NCBI RefSeq assembly: GCF_007754425.1
Contig: NZ_CP037452.1
Coordinates: 5,059,164-5,123,163 of the forward strand
Reading direction: 5' to 3'
Origin: Gimesia fumaroli
GTDB taxonomy: Bacteria; Planctomycetota; Planctomycetia; Planctomycetales; Planctomycetaceae
DNA length: 64,000 bases
Under the pieces are notes generated by a model, which had not been told where the DNA came from, made no database searches, and saw nothing but the letters and a program-made list of their open reading frames with translations. This document shows positions 21,671 through 32,149 of the stretch, one piece after another. The first letter of the stretch is position 1; each line of letters opens with the position of its first letter. The position numbers and the translations under genes are program-made.

Positions 21671-24600
21671 CTATCCCCGGGTAATAAATTCGTATGTATT
21701 GAAAATCATGCTGGCCACTGCGGTCCAGGCAGCCACTTCCGCAGGAGCCAGCGCTTCATCGCGACTCGACTCTCCCTGACTCAACAAAGCCAGCGCGGCA
21801 CTTTCATTTGACTGGTAATTTTTCAACTCGCGTTCATAAGCAGTTTTGGCCGTTTTCACTTCCCACGCTTCAGGCAAACGCCCTAACGCTTCTATGAAAG
21901 CAAACTGAATCCGCGAGTCGATCTCCGAGCCGCCTTCTTTCATGATTCGCTCGGCATAGTTCCGCGATGCTTCCACGAACTGCACGTCATTCAACAGAAC
22001 CAGCGACTGCAAAGGCGTATTCGTGCGCGCCCGGCTCACCAGACAGACTTCACGGTTCGGTGCATCAAAGGTTTGCATATTGGGTGGCGGTACTGTCCGC
22101 TTCCAGTAGGTATACATACTCCGGCGATACAGTTTCTCGCCATGATCCTGCACGAAGACCTGCGCAGTCGCGGGTGAGCTTCCGTAATGACTGACTTCCC
22201 GCCAGAGCCCTTCGGGCTGATACGGATTCACACTCGCTCCGCCCACGCGTTCGACGAGCAAGCCCGAGACTTTGAGTGTCGCGTCCCGAATCGCTTCAGC
22301 CTGCAGACGGAATCGACCGCCGCGCGCCAGCAGACGATTCTGCGGGTCCCGCTTCCAGAGTTCCTGTGTTCCCGCGGACGACTGTTGATACGTGGCCGAC
22401 ATCAGAATCTTTTTCATGATCCGTTTGACATCCCAGCCCGATTCATAAAAGTCGACCGCCAGCCAGTCGAGCAGTTTCGGATGCGTCGGCGGATCGCCCT
22501 GGGAACCGAAGTCGGCGGTCGTGGAAACGATGCCCTGCCCGAACAGCATTTCCCAGAACCGATTGACGGCCACACGCGTCACCAGGGGATTCTCACGCGA
22601 GGTCAGCCATTGGGCGAGCGCCATGCGATTGGCGGGGGCCTTCTCAGGTAACCCGGGTAAGAAGCCGGGGACGCCTGTTGAAACTTTCTCAGTCGGCTGA
22701 TCGTACTGTCCGCGAGTCAAGATAAACGTTTCTCGCGGCTTTTTCGCCGTGTTCATAACCATCGTTTCGAACGAACTTGTCAGCATCTTACGACGCTCTT
22801 TGAGATTGACTAATTGATGTCGCAGATTTTCGAATTCAGGAGCAATCTGGCTGTAATAGTTTTTCAGAGCCGTTATCTGCTTGGCATCTCGTTTTTTCGG
22901 ATCAACCGCCAATATCTTCTGAATGTCATCGGGAATGTTGGTGCCATCATCCTGACCTGAGATTCCAAATACCTGGTAATCGCCGGCCATCAACGATTGT
23001 CGTCCACCGAATTTGCCACCGCCCCAAACCAGCATCACGGTAAGATATCGTGAATTGTTTGTATCGTAGGGCTTGTCAAACGTGACTGTCAGATGCTGTT
23101 GTTTTTTATTTTCGGGGGCAGGAGACCAGCCGTTGTGATCGCGCGGGTCAAGACAATCTTTCACCGGGTAATCAGGGTGCGCCGCACTGGTCGTGATCTT
23201 CGCGATATTGAACATCGAATACAGATCAAGCTGGTCGGAGGGAATCGCAGTTCCCGAGGCGGAAAGGCTGGTCAGAATGAATCCACCGGGGAATGACTCT
23301 TTCTTGCCGTGCCCGATGCCCCCTTCCGGTAGTTTTTCATTCGGATAAAAGACAATCCGCAGGCCCGTCAGTTGATCGACGCCCGGCTTGACTTTGAGTG
23401 AAATCGAAGGCGAGCGGCCGCTGGGCTTCAATGCCAGTACGTGGCCATCCTCACTGGTTTCAAAGGCGGACCGCGTATTCGGATCGGAGACCTTGACAAT
23501 CTCCAGTTCATGCAGTTTCAAACCCTGCCCGCGTTCCGCCAGTTCCCTCTTGACCAGGGCTTCCCAGGCAGCGAGCTTGATCTCGTCCGGGTGAGCCAGT
23601 TCATTCTGCAGTTGGACCAGTTCTTGATCCAGTGATTTTAATTCTTCAGCCGCGAATGAAAGTTCCGTCTTCACTGACAACTTGGGACCAGCGTTGATAC
23701 CACTGTTTCCATCAAGTCCGCGATCTTCGAGGGTATTGAAGTAGGCAAAGAACTGGTAAAAGTCTTTCATCGTAATCGGATCATATTTGTGATCGTGACA
23801 TTGCGCACAGCCCATGGTGAGTCCCATGAAGACTTCAGATGTCGTTTTCACACGATCGACGGTGTAGTTCACCAGATTCTCTTCGGGAATCGTGCCCCCT
23901 TCGTGCGTAATCATATGGTTGCGACTGAAACCGGTGGCAACTTTCTGCCAGGGAGTCGCTTCGGGAATCAGATCGCCGGCAATCTGTTCGGTGATGAATT
24001 CATTAAACGGTTTATTCTTATGGAAGGAATCAATCACCCAGTCCCGCCAGAGCCACATATGCCGCCCGCCGTCGATCGAATAACCGTTTGTGTCGGCATA
24101 GCGGGCCAGGTCGAGCCACTTGAGCGTCATCCGTTCCGCATACTGTGGTGATGCCAGCAGTTGGTCGACCAGTTTTTCATACGCTTTTGGATCTTTCGAA
24201 TTCACAAACGCATCAACTTCGGCTGCTGAGGGGGGCAAGCCCTGCAGATCCAGATAGAGGCGACGAATCAAAGTGCGACGGTCGGCTGCATTGGAAGGAG
24301 CGAGCCCCGCCTGTTCCAGCCGGGCGAGCACGAAGTAATCAATCTCATTTTTCGGCCAATCGGTCTGTTTCACTTTCGGTAAGGCTGGTCGTTTTGGTTT
24401 GACGTACGCCCAGTGATCCTGCCACTCCGCGCCCTGCTCGACCCATTGCTTAAGCAACTCGATCTCTGCGGGCTTCAATGTTTTTCCCGAATCAGCGGGT
24501 GGCATCTGCACGTCTGCATCAGTCGACAGAATCCGCTCGATCAAGGCACTCTCTTTCAGATTGCCCGGTACAATAGCACTCTCAAAGGCGCCCGCTCTGG

Positions 24601-24814
24601 TATCGAGACGCAAGTCGGCTTCGCGGTGTTTTTCATCGGGGCCATGACAGAAAAAACAGTTATTGGAGAGAATCGGACGGATATCACGACTGAAATCGCC
24701 CTTTGTTTCGGCAGACGCTGGTTGCGATTGACTCTTTTCCGCAGCAAAGACCGAAATAAACGTAGCCCCCAACACAACACCGGGGAACCAGATTGAAAGG
24801 AAACGGGAACGCAT
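21671..24814 (-). CDS. Planctomycete cytochrome c/DUF1549/DUF1553 (PSCyt1-PSCyt2-PSD1) protein
   Basis: Starting at ATG 24814 (ATG 24823 is an alternative) the product is about 1047 aa with an N-terminal signal segment. Residues about 45-130 form a planctomycete cytochrome-like domain with heme motif CFFCH and the following [14 protein letters not shown]1549 comes next ([38 protein letters not shown], then [18 protein letters not shown]). A variable middle follows with a beta-sandwich carbohydrate-binding-like portion. The C-terminal DUF1553 carries [38 protein letters not shown] and [20 protein letters not shown]. It is probably an extracytoplasmic heme protein acting with the DUF1501 product encoded immediately downstream, with which its stop codon overlaps. 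Function is unproven for the family. Confidence 0.93.
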   Translation of the reverse strand: MRSRFLSIWFPGVVLGATFISVFAAEKSQSQPASAETKGDFSRDIRPILSNNCFFCHGPDEKHREADLRLDTRAGAFESAIVPGNLKESALIERILSTDADVQMPPADSGKTLKPAEIELLKQWVEQGAEWQDHWAYVKPKRPALPKVKQTDWPKNEIDYFVLARLEQAGLAPSNAADRRTLIRRLYLDLQGLPPSAAEVDAFVNSKDPKAYEKLVDQLLASPQYAERMTLKWLDLARYADTNGYSIDGGRHMWLWRDWVIDSFHKNKPFNEFITEQIAGDLIPEATPWQKVATGFSRNHMITHEGGTIPEENLVNYTVDRVKTTSEVFMGLTMGCAQCHDHKYDPITMKDFYQFFAYFNTLEDRGLDGNSGINAGPKLSVKTELSFAAEELKSLDQELVQLQNELAHPDEIKLAAWEALVKRELAERGQGLKLHELEIVKVSDPNTRSAFETSEDGHVLALKPSGRSPSISLKVKPGVDQLTGLRIVFYPNEKLPEGGIGHGKKESFPGGFILTSLSASGTAIPSDQLDLYSMFNIAKITTSAAHPDYPVKDCLDPRDHNGWSPAPENKKQQHLTVTFDKPYDTNNSRYLTVMLVWGGGKFGGRQSLMAGDYQVFGISGQDDGTNIPDDIQKILAVDPKKRDAKQITALKNYYSQIAPEFENLRHQLVNLKERRKMLTSSFETMVMNTAKKPRETFILTRGQYDQPTEKVSTGVPGFLPGLPEKAPANRMALAQWLTSRENPLVTRVAVNRFWEMLFGQGIVSTTADFGSQGDPPTHPKLLDWLAVDFYESGWDVKRIMKKILMSATYQQSSAGTQELWKRDPQNRLLARGGRFRLQAEAIRDATLKVSGLLVERVGGASVNPYQPEGLWREVSHYGSSPATAQVFVQDHGEKLYRRSMYTYWKRTVPPPNMQTFDAPNREVCLVSRARTNTPLQSLVLLNDVQFVEASRNYAERIMKEGGSEIDSRIQFAFIEALGRLPEAWEVKTAKTAYERELKNYQSNESAALALLSQGESSRDEALAPAEVAAWTAVASMIFNTYEFITRG

Positions 24815-25033
24815 ACTGATCATGCCCTGTTTGTCATCTGAAAGCGATCCTGGTGCGTCTCTTAGAAACCAAACCATGCCATCATGGTTCGGGAGAACAG
24901 GTGGGTCCCAGCAAACGGATCGTTACCTTGATCTTAGAGCCTCGAAGCAGGGACTGTCAAGCAAGGAATCCACATCCTGCAACCATTTGTGAGGACGGAT
25001 TTTAAATCGCACGGCATAGTGAAGAAACGTATC

Positions 25034-25076
25034 AAAAAAAGCCTGCAGCACGTCTCAAAAGAAACGTGCTGCAGGC
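25034..25076 (-). terminator. Rho-independent terminator of the aldehyde dehydrogenase gene
   Basis: A perfect 13-bp stem (GCCTGCAGCACGT at 25041-25053, ACGTGCTGCAGGC at 25064-25076) with a 10 nt loop is followed on the minus strand by seven T residues. It lies 27 nt beyond the aldehyde dehydrogenase stop codon. Confidence 0.92.
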
Positions 25077-25102
25077 CTGATGCTTTCACGCGCGGATGCC
25101 GC

Positions 25103-26596
25103 TTACAGAGGACGTACGACCGACAGGCTGCGCCAGTAGTCAAACAGGGTTTCGACAGACAAGACGCCGCCTCCCATGCCGCTCTTATTGATGCCGGCAT
25201 AAGGCACGCCGTGAGCGAAGACATTATGTGCATTAATCCAGCTATTGCCAGCACACATTGCTTCGGCAACGCGGGCCGCCCGGCTCAGATCAGACGACCA
25301 GACACTGTTCGCCAGACCATAGTCGGTTGCGTTGGTCATCTCGATCGCCTGCTCTTCGGTTTCAAAGGGAGCCAGATAAGCGACCGGGCCGAAAATTTCT
25401 TCACGGGCCGCGACATTATCCAGCGAGCCTGCCAGGAGCGCCGGCTTCACGTAGTAACCGTTGTAGCCTTCGACTTTCGCAGCGCCCCCTTCGAGTACGC
25501 ACTCGGCTCCTTCGGCCTGTCCTTTTTCCAGATAAGAAAGCACGCGTTTGTGTTGCTTTTCATTCACCACGGGCCCCATCTGTGAGGCATCATCCAGTTG
25601 ATAACCGACTTGGACTTTTTTCAAACGTCCAACGCACTCATTCACGAATTCGTCGTAGATGTTTTTGTGAACCAGCCAGCGCGTTGCATCACAACAGACC
25701 TGTCCTGTGTGGAAGGTAATCGCATTCACCAGTTTTTCTGCGGTGTCTGGAATATCGACGTCGTTAAAGACAACCGCAGCGCCCTTTCCACCCAATTCCA
25801 GTTTGACGGGCACCAGATTGCGGCCACACGATTCAGCAACCAGACGTCCCACTTCGGGAGAACCGGTGAAGGACATGCGTTTGAGCTTGGGATTAGCAGA
25901 CAAAGCGGCTCCCGCGACTGAACCGAGACCGGGGACGACATTAATCACGCCATCGGGAATGCCGACTTCTTTCGCCAGTCGTGCCAGATAAATGGCGGAC
26001 ATCGGCGTATCTTCTGCCGGTTTAATCACTACTGTATTGCCAGCTGCTAAAGCGGGAGCGATGCCCCAGCCGATCAGCAGGAAGGGGAAGTTCCAGGGGA
26101 AGATGAATCCACACGCACCATAAGGCTGACGCACGGTCCAGGCTTCGTGATTCGGAACGGCCAGCACGGAACGACGCTGAACGTGTTGCGCCAGGTCGGC
26201 GAAGTAGCGCATCGTATCGACAAAGTTCTGCACGTCGCCTTGTGCCTGTGCTTCGATCTTCCCAGCGTCCAATGATTCCAGTTGCGCGATCATCGGCTTG
26301 TGCTTTTCGACGGCATCCGCCAGACGATGCAGCAGCGCACTGCGTTCGTTCTGCGGTAATTGTGCCCAGCCGGTTTTCCGGAACGCAGCATCCGCGACAT
26401 CGACAGCCATGTCCACATCAGCAGCCTGGAAACTGAAGACTTCGGCTAACTGTTTCCCCGATCCCGGATCGGATGTAACAAACGTCTCACCGCTATTCGC
26501 TTCGACTTCGTTGCCCCCGACAATACCTTTGAGCGGCCCTCCTTCAAGAAAGGCTTTGACTTCGGGATACAGTTCACTGGCTAAAGTTGTTGACAT
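25103..26596 (-). CDS. NAD(P)-dependent aldehyde dehydrogenase
   Basis: From ATG 26596, preceded by AGGAG at ideal spacing, the product is 497 aa, the standard length for the ALDH superfamily. Motifs are all visible: FPWNFPFLLIGWGIAPALAAGN, KPAEDTPMSAIYLA, FTGSPEVGRLV, LELGGKGAAVVFNDVD with the catalytic Glu, GQVCCDATR with the catalytic Cys, and EEIFGPVAYLAPF. The catalytic position has two adjacent cysteines. It oxidises an aldehyde to the carboxylate in the cytoplasm; betaine-aldehyde-type and general aliphatic enzymes are the closest by eye, but substrate is undetermined. It is transcribed alone, with a strong terminator downstream and a divergent HEAT-like gene upstream. Confidence 0.93.
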   Translation of the reverse strand: MSTTLASELYPEVKAFLEGGPLKGIVGGNEVEANSGETFVTSDPGSGKQLAEVFSFQAADVDMAVDVADAAFRKTGWAQLPQNERSALLHRLADAVEKHKPMIAQLESLDAGKIEAQAQGDVQNFVDTMRYFADLAQHVQRRSVLAVPNHEAWTVRQPYGACGFIFPWNFPFLLIGWGIAPALAAGNTVVIKPAEDTPMSAIYLARLAKEVGIPDGVINVVPGLGSVAGAALSANPKLKRMSFTGSPEVGRLVAESCGRNLVPVKLELGGKGAAVVFNDVDIPDTAEKLVNAITFHTGQVCCDATRWLVHKNIYDEFVNECVGRLKKVQVGYQLDDASQMGPVVNEKQHKRVLSYLEKGQAEGAECVLEGGAAKVEGYNGYYVKPALLAGSLDNVAAREEIFGPVAYLAPFETEEQAIEMTNATDYGLANSVWSSDLSRAARVAEAMCAGNSWINAHNVFAHGVPYAGINKSGMGGGVLSVETLFDYWRSLSVVRPL

Positions 26597-26863
26597 CGTG
26601 CGCTCCTGTTCAATGAATTTCAGAAATGACGGATTCGCGCCTCGATCTTCAAAACATCGCTGTTTTGATCCAAGGCTGTTTTCTTGCATTAATTTTCCCC
26701 GACGGCGTCCTGCTGCCTTGATTCATGATAACCGGAATCCATTCTGAATTTAAACTGATATCAGGAATTTGTTTCACAGTTCACTCTAATCTGGTGTAAA
26801 GCGGTTGGAATGAATAAAATCATTGGTTGACTACTTCAACAAGTTTGACAGTTAAAATCTCTT

Positions 26864-27415
26864 ATGAAAAAAGCAACGAAAACCCGACTGGATCAACGGG
26901 CTTCCGAAGATCGTGAAGTCCAACATACGGCATTTCTCAGCCTGTTAAAAGAAACAGACAAACCAGTTGAGTGGTCTTATGAAGTCTGGGACGAGTTTGT
27001 AGCGGATCTCAGTCACAAAAATAACCGCCGGCGTGCCATCGCGGCGCAGCTGCTCTGTAATCTGGCAAAGAGCGACCCCCAAAACAAAATGGTCAAAACT
27101 TTCCCGGCACTGTTAGAAGTGACACGAGACGAACGGTTCGTGACGGCCCGGCACACGATTCAAGCCCTCTGGAAAGTGGGAGTGGCGGGCAAGAAACAAC
27201 TCAAGCTGCTCCTGGAAGGGACACAACTCCGATTTGCGGAATGTGAGTCAGAAAAAAACGGCACACTCATCCGCTACGATCTGCTGCAAGGTCTAAGGAA
27301 TCTCTACGACCAGCTTCAGGATGCCAAGATCAAGAAGCTGGCACTCGAATTGATCGAAACCGAAACCGATGCGAAGTATCAGAAAAAATACCAGATGCTC
27401 TGGAAGTCAGTTTAA
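26864..27415 (+). CDS. Small HEAT-repeat-like alpha-helical protein
   Basis: The 183 aa product has no signal peptide or membrane helix. It is predicted all-helical with HEAT-like pairs: VWDEFVADLSHKNNRRRAIA then QLLCNLAKSDPQNK, FPALLEVTRDERFVTARHTI then QALWKVGVAGKKQLK, and DLLQGLRNLYDQLQD. Such scaffolds mediate protein or nucleic-acid contacts. I recognise no specific family. The upstream 267 bp are shared with the divergent aldehyde dehydrogenase gene and contain no strong RBS motif for either gene except AGGAG of the dehydrogenase. It converges on the next gene with 9 bp between stops. Confidence 0.7.
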   Translation: MKKATKTRLDQRASEDREVQHTAFLSLLKETDKPVEWSYEVWDEFVADLSHKNNRRRAIAAQLLCNLAKSDPQNKMVKTFPALLEVTRDERFVTARHTIQALWKVGVAGKKQLKLLLEGTQLRFAECESEKNGTLIRYDLLQGLRNLYDQLQDAKIKKLALELIETETDAKYQKKYQMLWKSV

Positions 27416-27424
27416 ATGAGGCTA

Positions 27425-28453
27425 TCAAAAAGAGCGATCTGAGCGAGGTTTGGCAGGTGGGTGTGACAGGATACGTTTTCCTGTAACGTCGGGACGTTTT
27501 GCTGTTCCCTCAATGCGTCGGCCTGTCCTGGAGGGCGCCGGATTCTGTTGAACCTGAATGGCTCCGACACCATCGGGAATCCGCAGTTGATCGCGTTCCA
27601 GCTTCTTGTCAAAGTATGCAGACCCTTCGCCGAATATTTCTTGGGTGGTTTGGTCATGAAAGCTGACTCGAACAGTACCGTCCTGGTTTACGGCTCTGAC
27701 AACACAATCTTCCCAATCGTATTGATCACTGATCCCCTGCAGGTGCATCCCTTGTGTCAGTTTCGTATTCTCTGTCACAGAGGAATACCCGTGTTTATAG
27801 GCACCTTCTTTCGCTTTTTCCAGCCTCAGCTTTTGGGCATATTTCCCACCTGCGCTTCTTGCGTTACCTACTAATTGAGTCACATAGGATTTAAAAGCAG
27901 TATTTCCCTGGAGACGATTTATTTCTTCTCGTAGAAGAAATTGGTGCTTAGAGCGTAATCGACTAATTTCCCGAGCTATTTTAGACATACTTTCGCGGAT
28001 TTCTGGCGCGAGCTTCAGATGCTCTTGGATCTCATCATCTTCTTCAATGGTATGCCAGTCATCGTATTCAGCAGAAATCTTCGCGAGTTCTTTTGCAACC
28101 TTATTCAGTTGAGGAATTGCCGCTTTCGCATGTTCTTTATCTTGAAAAGAGGCAATTAAATTTAGTTGCTTTTTTTGATAATACTTCAGATCTGACAATA
28201 ATTTCTCAGGAGACCGTTCCATCCCGATTGACACACCGATATCTCTCCAGTCAAAGAAGAAAATCCCGACGATAACTGCAAAGACCGCAATGACAGCCAC
28301 TATCGATTTGACGATAAAAATATTATTAACGTTCTTCTTTCTACTTCCCCTGCTGTCTGTAGGCTTCTTTCGTCTGCGAGGAGAAATCTCTCCTTCCTCG
28401 GTACTTCTCGGTTTGCGACGACGATGACGGCGGCGGGGAGCTGGTGTACTCAC
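27425..28453 (-). CDS. Membrane-anchored protein with Arg-rich cytoplasmic tail, coiled coil and C-terminal beta domain
   Basis: The 342 aa product starts at GTG 28453. Residues 6-43 are extremely rich in Arg and Lys (RRRHRRRKPR, SPRRRKKPTDSRGSRKK) and precede a single membrane helix (IFIVKSIVAVIAVFAVIVGIFFF, about 46-68), so the basic tail is cytoplasmic and could contact nucleic acid or acidic lipids. Residues about 80-195 are helical and probably coiled coil. The C-terminal part (about 235-300) looks like a small beta-barrel (WEDCVVRAVNQDGTVRVSFHD) reminiscent of Tudor/SH3-like folds. I do not recognise the family. It sits between a HEAT-like gene and a PVC dehydrogenase gene, neither of which clarifies its role. 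Confidence 0.68.
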   Translation of the reverse strand: MSTPAPRRRHRRRKPRSTEEGEISPRRRKKPTDSRGSRKKNVNNIFIVKSIVAVIAVFAVIVGIFFFDWRDIGVSIGMERSPEKLLSDLKYYQKKQLNLIASFQDKEHAKAAIPQLNKVAKELAKISAEYDDWHTIEEDDEIQEHLKLAPEIRESMSKIAREISRLRSKHQFLLREEINRLQGNTAFKSYVTQLVGNARSAGGKYAQKLRLEKAKEGAYKHGYSSVTENTKLTQGMHLQGISDQYDWEDCVVRAVNQDGTVRVSFHDQTTQEIFGEGSAYFDKKLERDQLRIPDGVGAIQVQQNPAPSRTGRRIEGTAKRPDVTGKRILSHPPAKPRSDRSF

Positions 28454-28594
28454 TGAAAATCACCTGAATTCAACAGAAAAACGGTCAGGGAAAGCGCAAA
28501 ATCGACGTCTCCAATATACGCACATCTAGATCAAGGTCAATTGTCCCTATGAATTCCTGTCTAGTCAATTTGTTCTACTGTGATCGAGACACAA

Positions 28595-31500
28595 TCACTT
28601 TCCGTTCACAATCGCGACTTGAGCCGGTGAGTTTGGGGCATCCAGCAACTCCAGACGCAGCACGTCCCGTTCGGGAGTCAGGTCAATGGAGAAAGTCAAA
28701 CGGTGCTTGCCTTTGGTGAGTTCCAGTTCGGTCTCTGGTTTGAGAACCACCGGTTTTTCGCCGATCCACATTTTTAAACCATCGACGGAATCGAATTTCA
28801 GAATCGTTTTGCCAGGCGAAGTCGCTTCAAGTTCACAACGGACAAACGCAGCACCCCTGGCACGATTGGAAACGTGCAGTTTTCCTATCTCGTCGAACGA
28901 TCTAACAGGCAAGCTGCCGTCCACGCGGCTGTATGCGGGCTCCCAGACAAACGCAGGGTTTTCCGTAGCAGCGGTTGCATGTCGGGTACGGCGGATGGCA
29001 TGCATGGCTTCCGGCGTCCCTTTCATTACGCGCCAGCGACGTACGACGCGATCTTTGCCAACGGTATAAGCTTCCGTTTTACCAAGCTCCGACAGGAAGC
29101 GAACCAGGTCGATCAATTCCTGCTGAGTCAGTTTGTCGAGCAACCCAACCGGCATCAGTGAGGCAGCTGGGACTTCTTCGTCAATCTGATCCAGTGGAAC
29201 ATTCATGATCTGATCATTTACATCTCGCAGTACCAACTGGCTGTCGGTGCGGCGGACCAGAACCCCGGAGAAAACTTTCCCTTGATCGGTAATCACAGTC
29301 ACTGCATTATAATTTTCTTTGACGGCTTTGTTCGGGTCTAACAGGGAATCTACGATGTAATCCAGCTGCGCACTACCACCAAGACTGATAATATCAGGAC
29401 CGACTTTGCCACCGGCGCCCCCAATGGCATGACATTTAAGGCAGGATAGATCTTCACGGCGGAAGATGGCTTCGCCGCGATGAGCGTCTCCCTTGGTTTT
29501 GACTGCATTGACGATGGCTGCCATCTCTTTCGGAGACAGTTTTACTGGTTTTGGTGCACCACTGCTGGATAAACCACCGGCAACGGCGATTGCTTTAGCG
29601 AGATTCGGATTAGATCGTCCGGTTGACTGAATCAATCGCCCCAGTTGAATGGCGGCGTCTTTCGCGATCTGCTTCCCTTTCAGAGCCTTAACAAGCACTC
29701 CAGCGCCCCCTTTACGCTGCAGGAAGATATTCGACAGCGCGGAAAGCTGATCTGACGCGGTAATCTCTTTCATCAAGCTCACCGTTTGTTTGGCAGCAAG
29801 ATTAAGATTCATCTCTGCCAGTGCGGCAACAGATGCAATGCGAAGATCTTGTGAATCACCGTCAATACTCAGATTCTCGAGAACATCTTGATTCTCCACG
29901 CCTCCAAAGCGGGCTAATGCAAAGAGACACGATTTTCGCAGTGCTAATGAGGTCTGATCCGATTGTGCCAGTTCGCGAATTGGTCCCTGCAATGCTTCGA
30001 TTTTCCAGAGCCCGGCACAATCGATGGCCGCCTGCTGCACAGACAGATTTTTCGAAGTAAACAGTTGTTGCAGCGAACTCAAGTCACCCGCCGGTCGCAC
30101 TTTTCTCGCTTGAAATGCTTGCGACAGCGTCCGCAGAATGGCGGCCTGTTGAGCCGGTTTGGTATCGGTTTTCAAGGCGAGTGCAAACAGTTGCTGCAAA
30201 TCTTTGGCGTTACCAAATTTGGCGATCAGGTTCAGGCTGGTTTGCAGTTCGCTATCAGGGATCTGTCCGGTTTTGATCAGTTTTGTAATCACCGGTGCCA
30301 CTTCAGGCGAATTGACGGCAGTCAATGCGAACAACAGTTTCTTCGGCGTTTTTTGCAGTGAAGACGTCCCTTCCAGCACCTGAGGCAGCCAGATCGATTT
30401 CGTTTCGCGCGTGGTCAGCCAGAGCGCGTAGTCCAGATATTCATCGACGGGCTGATCGAGAGCCTGCAATGCATCAGTCAAGACAGTCGGTCGATCATAA
30501 AACGAAAGTGCTCGGACCGCTTCCAGACGCACTCGCGGATGTGGATCACCGGACAGCGGTGCGATCAGCTCATAAGTGTTGGAAAGTTTATCCTTCCAGT
30601 GCCGGGCAACACGGATCGCGGCGGCGCGGGCTCTGCCGTCTTTTGATTTCAGGCAACTCTGCAGCAGTTCAGGCTGCACACTGTTAATACATTGTGCCAC
30701 CCAGAGGGCTTCGAGTTGATTGTGTTCGAATTGCGGGTCTTTTGGATCAAGATTGGCAACCCAGGTCTCTAAGTCTTTTTCGACTTTGTCCTGTCCCCGT
30801 TCCCTCAAGACATTTTTGGCGTTTTGACGGGTCCACTCTTCAGGAAGCTTCAATGCATCCAGCAATTCCTGATTGGTCGCTTCGACCAGCTTTGGTCGAG
30901 GCAACGTCGGCTTGCCTTTATAGGTCACACGCCAGATACGACCGTGGGTATGGTCCCGGCGGGGATCGCGGAAATCGACTTCGCCGTGTTGAATGATCGG
31001 GTTGTACCAGTCGGCAATGTAGATCGCGCCATCGGGTCCCATCTTGACATCAATCGGACGAAACGCGACGTGGTCGGTTTTGATGACTTCAACTTGTTCG
31101 CGAGAAACATAACCGGCTTCATTTTCCGATACCACAAAGCGGCAGACGCGATGGCCGCGGAAATCGTTCGTGATCATATTCCCCTGCCAGTCCTCAGGCA
31201 GATGGCGGCCGCTGAGAATTTCCAGGCCACAGTGTTTGGGACTGCCGAGATTCAATCCTTTCAGAATCCGATCCATGCCGACTGCTGTCACAAAGGCAGC
31301 GCCGGGAAACGTGTAATTGATCCCGTGCCCGTACGCTCCATCGGTGGCGAACGACTGGCCCCAACGGTCAAAATGATGGCCCCAACTGTTGACCATGCCG
31401 CGCATGACGACTTCGAGGTCCATCGTTTCGGGACGATATTTCCAGATGCCGCCCCCGTTTAACCGACGAACGCCGTGCGGTGTTTCAATATGACTGTGAA

Positions 31501-32080
31501 TATAAATCGACTGATTAAAGTAAAGGTGGCCCCCCGGTCCCCAGCGAAGTGTGTGCAAAATATGGTGCGTGTCTTCGGTTCCGAACCCGGCGAGTACCGT
31601 CTTGCGAACGTCGGCTTTGCCGTCTCCGTCCGTGTCTTTCAAATGCAGCAGTTCTGTACTGTTTCCGACATAAGCGCCACCATCGCCAGGCATGACTGCG
31701 GTCGGAATCAACAGACCGTCTGCGAAGACTGTTGTTTTGTCTGCAGTGCCATCACCGTCTTTATCTTCGACAACGAGAATTTTATCGTTGGCTTTTTCAC
31801 CTGGCTTGATATGCGGATAAATTTCCGATGCGGCAATCCAGAGTCGGCCTTGCGCGTCGAAATTCATCTGTATCGGCTTGGCGATTTGGGGATCAGCGGC
31901 ATACAGGTTGACTTCGAAACCCTCTGCAAACTTGAACGACTTCCGTTCGAGTTCGGGATCGGCGGGAGGAATATCAGTCAGATCACGCTGTGCCCAGAGA
32001 GTGGAACTAGTCAACAGACAGAGCAGTGAAAGTGAACCGGAAATAATGCGTTTCAGCGGAAGAGCGGCTTGATTTATCAC
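28595..32080 (-). CDS. PVC-type membrane-bound dehydrogenase with HEAT repeats and C-terminal cytochrome c
   Basis: The 1161 aa product starts at GTG 32080 and has a signal peptide (LSLLCLLTSSTLWAQ). A propeller-type dehydrogenase region spans about residues 40-390 (NFDAQGRLWIAASEIYPH, VEDKDGDGTADKTTVF, LKDTDGDGKADVRK, MGPDGAIYIADWYNPIIQHG). A long array of HEAT-like repeats follows to about residue 830. A single c-type heme motif (CLKCH, about residue 880) sits within a cytochrome domain that contains GGAGGKVGPD and VTDQGKVFSG. The last 120 residues form a beta-sandwich of carbohydrate-binding or PA14-like type. Its domain order differs from the 17-20 kb homologue, which has its first heme at the N-terminus. 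It is probably extracytoplasmic and involved in oxidative attack on glycans, as inferred for the family. The SGNH-like gene lies 69 bp upstream on the same strand. Confidence 0.88.
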   Translation of the reverse strand: MINQAALPLKRIISGSLSLLCLLTSSTLWAQRDLTDIPPADPELERKSFKFAEGFEVNLYAADPQIAKPIQMNFDAQGRLWIAASEIYPHIKPGEKANDKILVVEDKDGDGTADKTTVFADGLLIPTAVMPGDGGAYVGNSTELLHLKDTDGDGKADVRKTVLAGFGTEDTHHILHTLRWGPGGHLYFNQSIYIHSHIETPHGVRRLNGGGIWKYRPETMDLEVVMRGMVNSWGHHFDRWGQSFATDGAYGHGINYTFPGAAFVTAVGMDRILKGLNLGSPKHCGLEILSGRHLPEDWQGNMITNDFRGHRVCRFVVSENEAGYVSREQVEVIKTDHVAFRPIDVKMGPDGAIYIADWYNPIIQHGEVDFRDPRRDHTHGRIWRVTYKGKPTLPRPKLVEATNQELLDALKLPEEWTRQNAKNVLRERGQDKVEKDLETWVANLDPKDPQFEHNQLEALWVAQCINSVQPELLQSCLKSKDGRARAAAIRVARHWKDKLSNTYELIAPLSGDPHPRVRLEAVRALSFYDRPTVLTDALQALDQPVDEYLDYALWLTTRETKSIWLPQVLEGTSSLQKTPKKLLFALTAVNSPEVAPVITKLIKTGQIPDSELQTSLNLIAKFGNAKDLQQLFALALKTDTKPAQQAAILRTLSQAFQARKVRPAGDLSSLQQLFTSKNLSVQQAAIDCAGLWKIEALQGPIRELAQSDQTSLALRKSCLFALARFGGVENQDVLENLSIDGDSQDLRIASVAALAEMNLNLAAKQTVSLMKEITASDQLSALSNIFLQRKGGAGVLVKALKGKQIAKDAAIQLGRLIQSTGRSNPNLAKAIAVAGGLSSSGAPKPVKLSPKEMAAIVNAVKTKGDAHRGEAIFRREDLSCLKCHAIGGAGGKVGPDIISLGGSAQLDYIVDSLLDPNKAVKENYNAVTVITDQGKVFSGVLVRRTDSQLVLRDVNDQIMNVPLDQIDEEVPAASLMPVGLLDKLTQQELIDLVRFLSELGKTEAYTVGKDRVVRRWRVMKGTPEAMHAIRRTRHATAATENPAFVWEPAYSRVDGSLPVRSFDEIGKLHVSNRARGAAFVRCELEATSPGKTILKFDSVDGLKMWIGEKPVVLKPETELELTKGKHRLTFSIDLTPERDVLRLELLDAPNSPAQVAIVNGK

Positions 32081-32149
32081 GGGAACGATCCTTTAGAGAT
32101 CAAAAACAGGTCGGAAAGAATTTCGTATGCAAAGAACCATTGATTCCAG

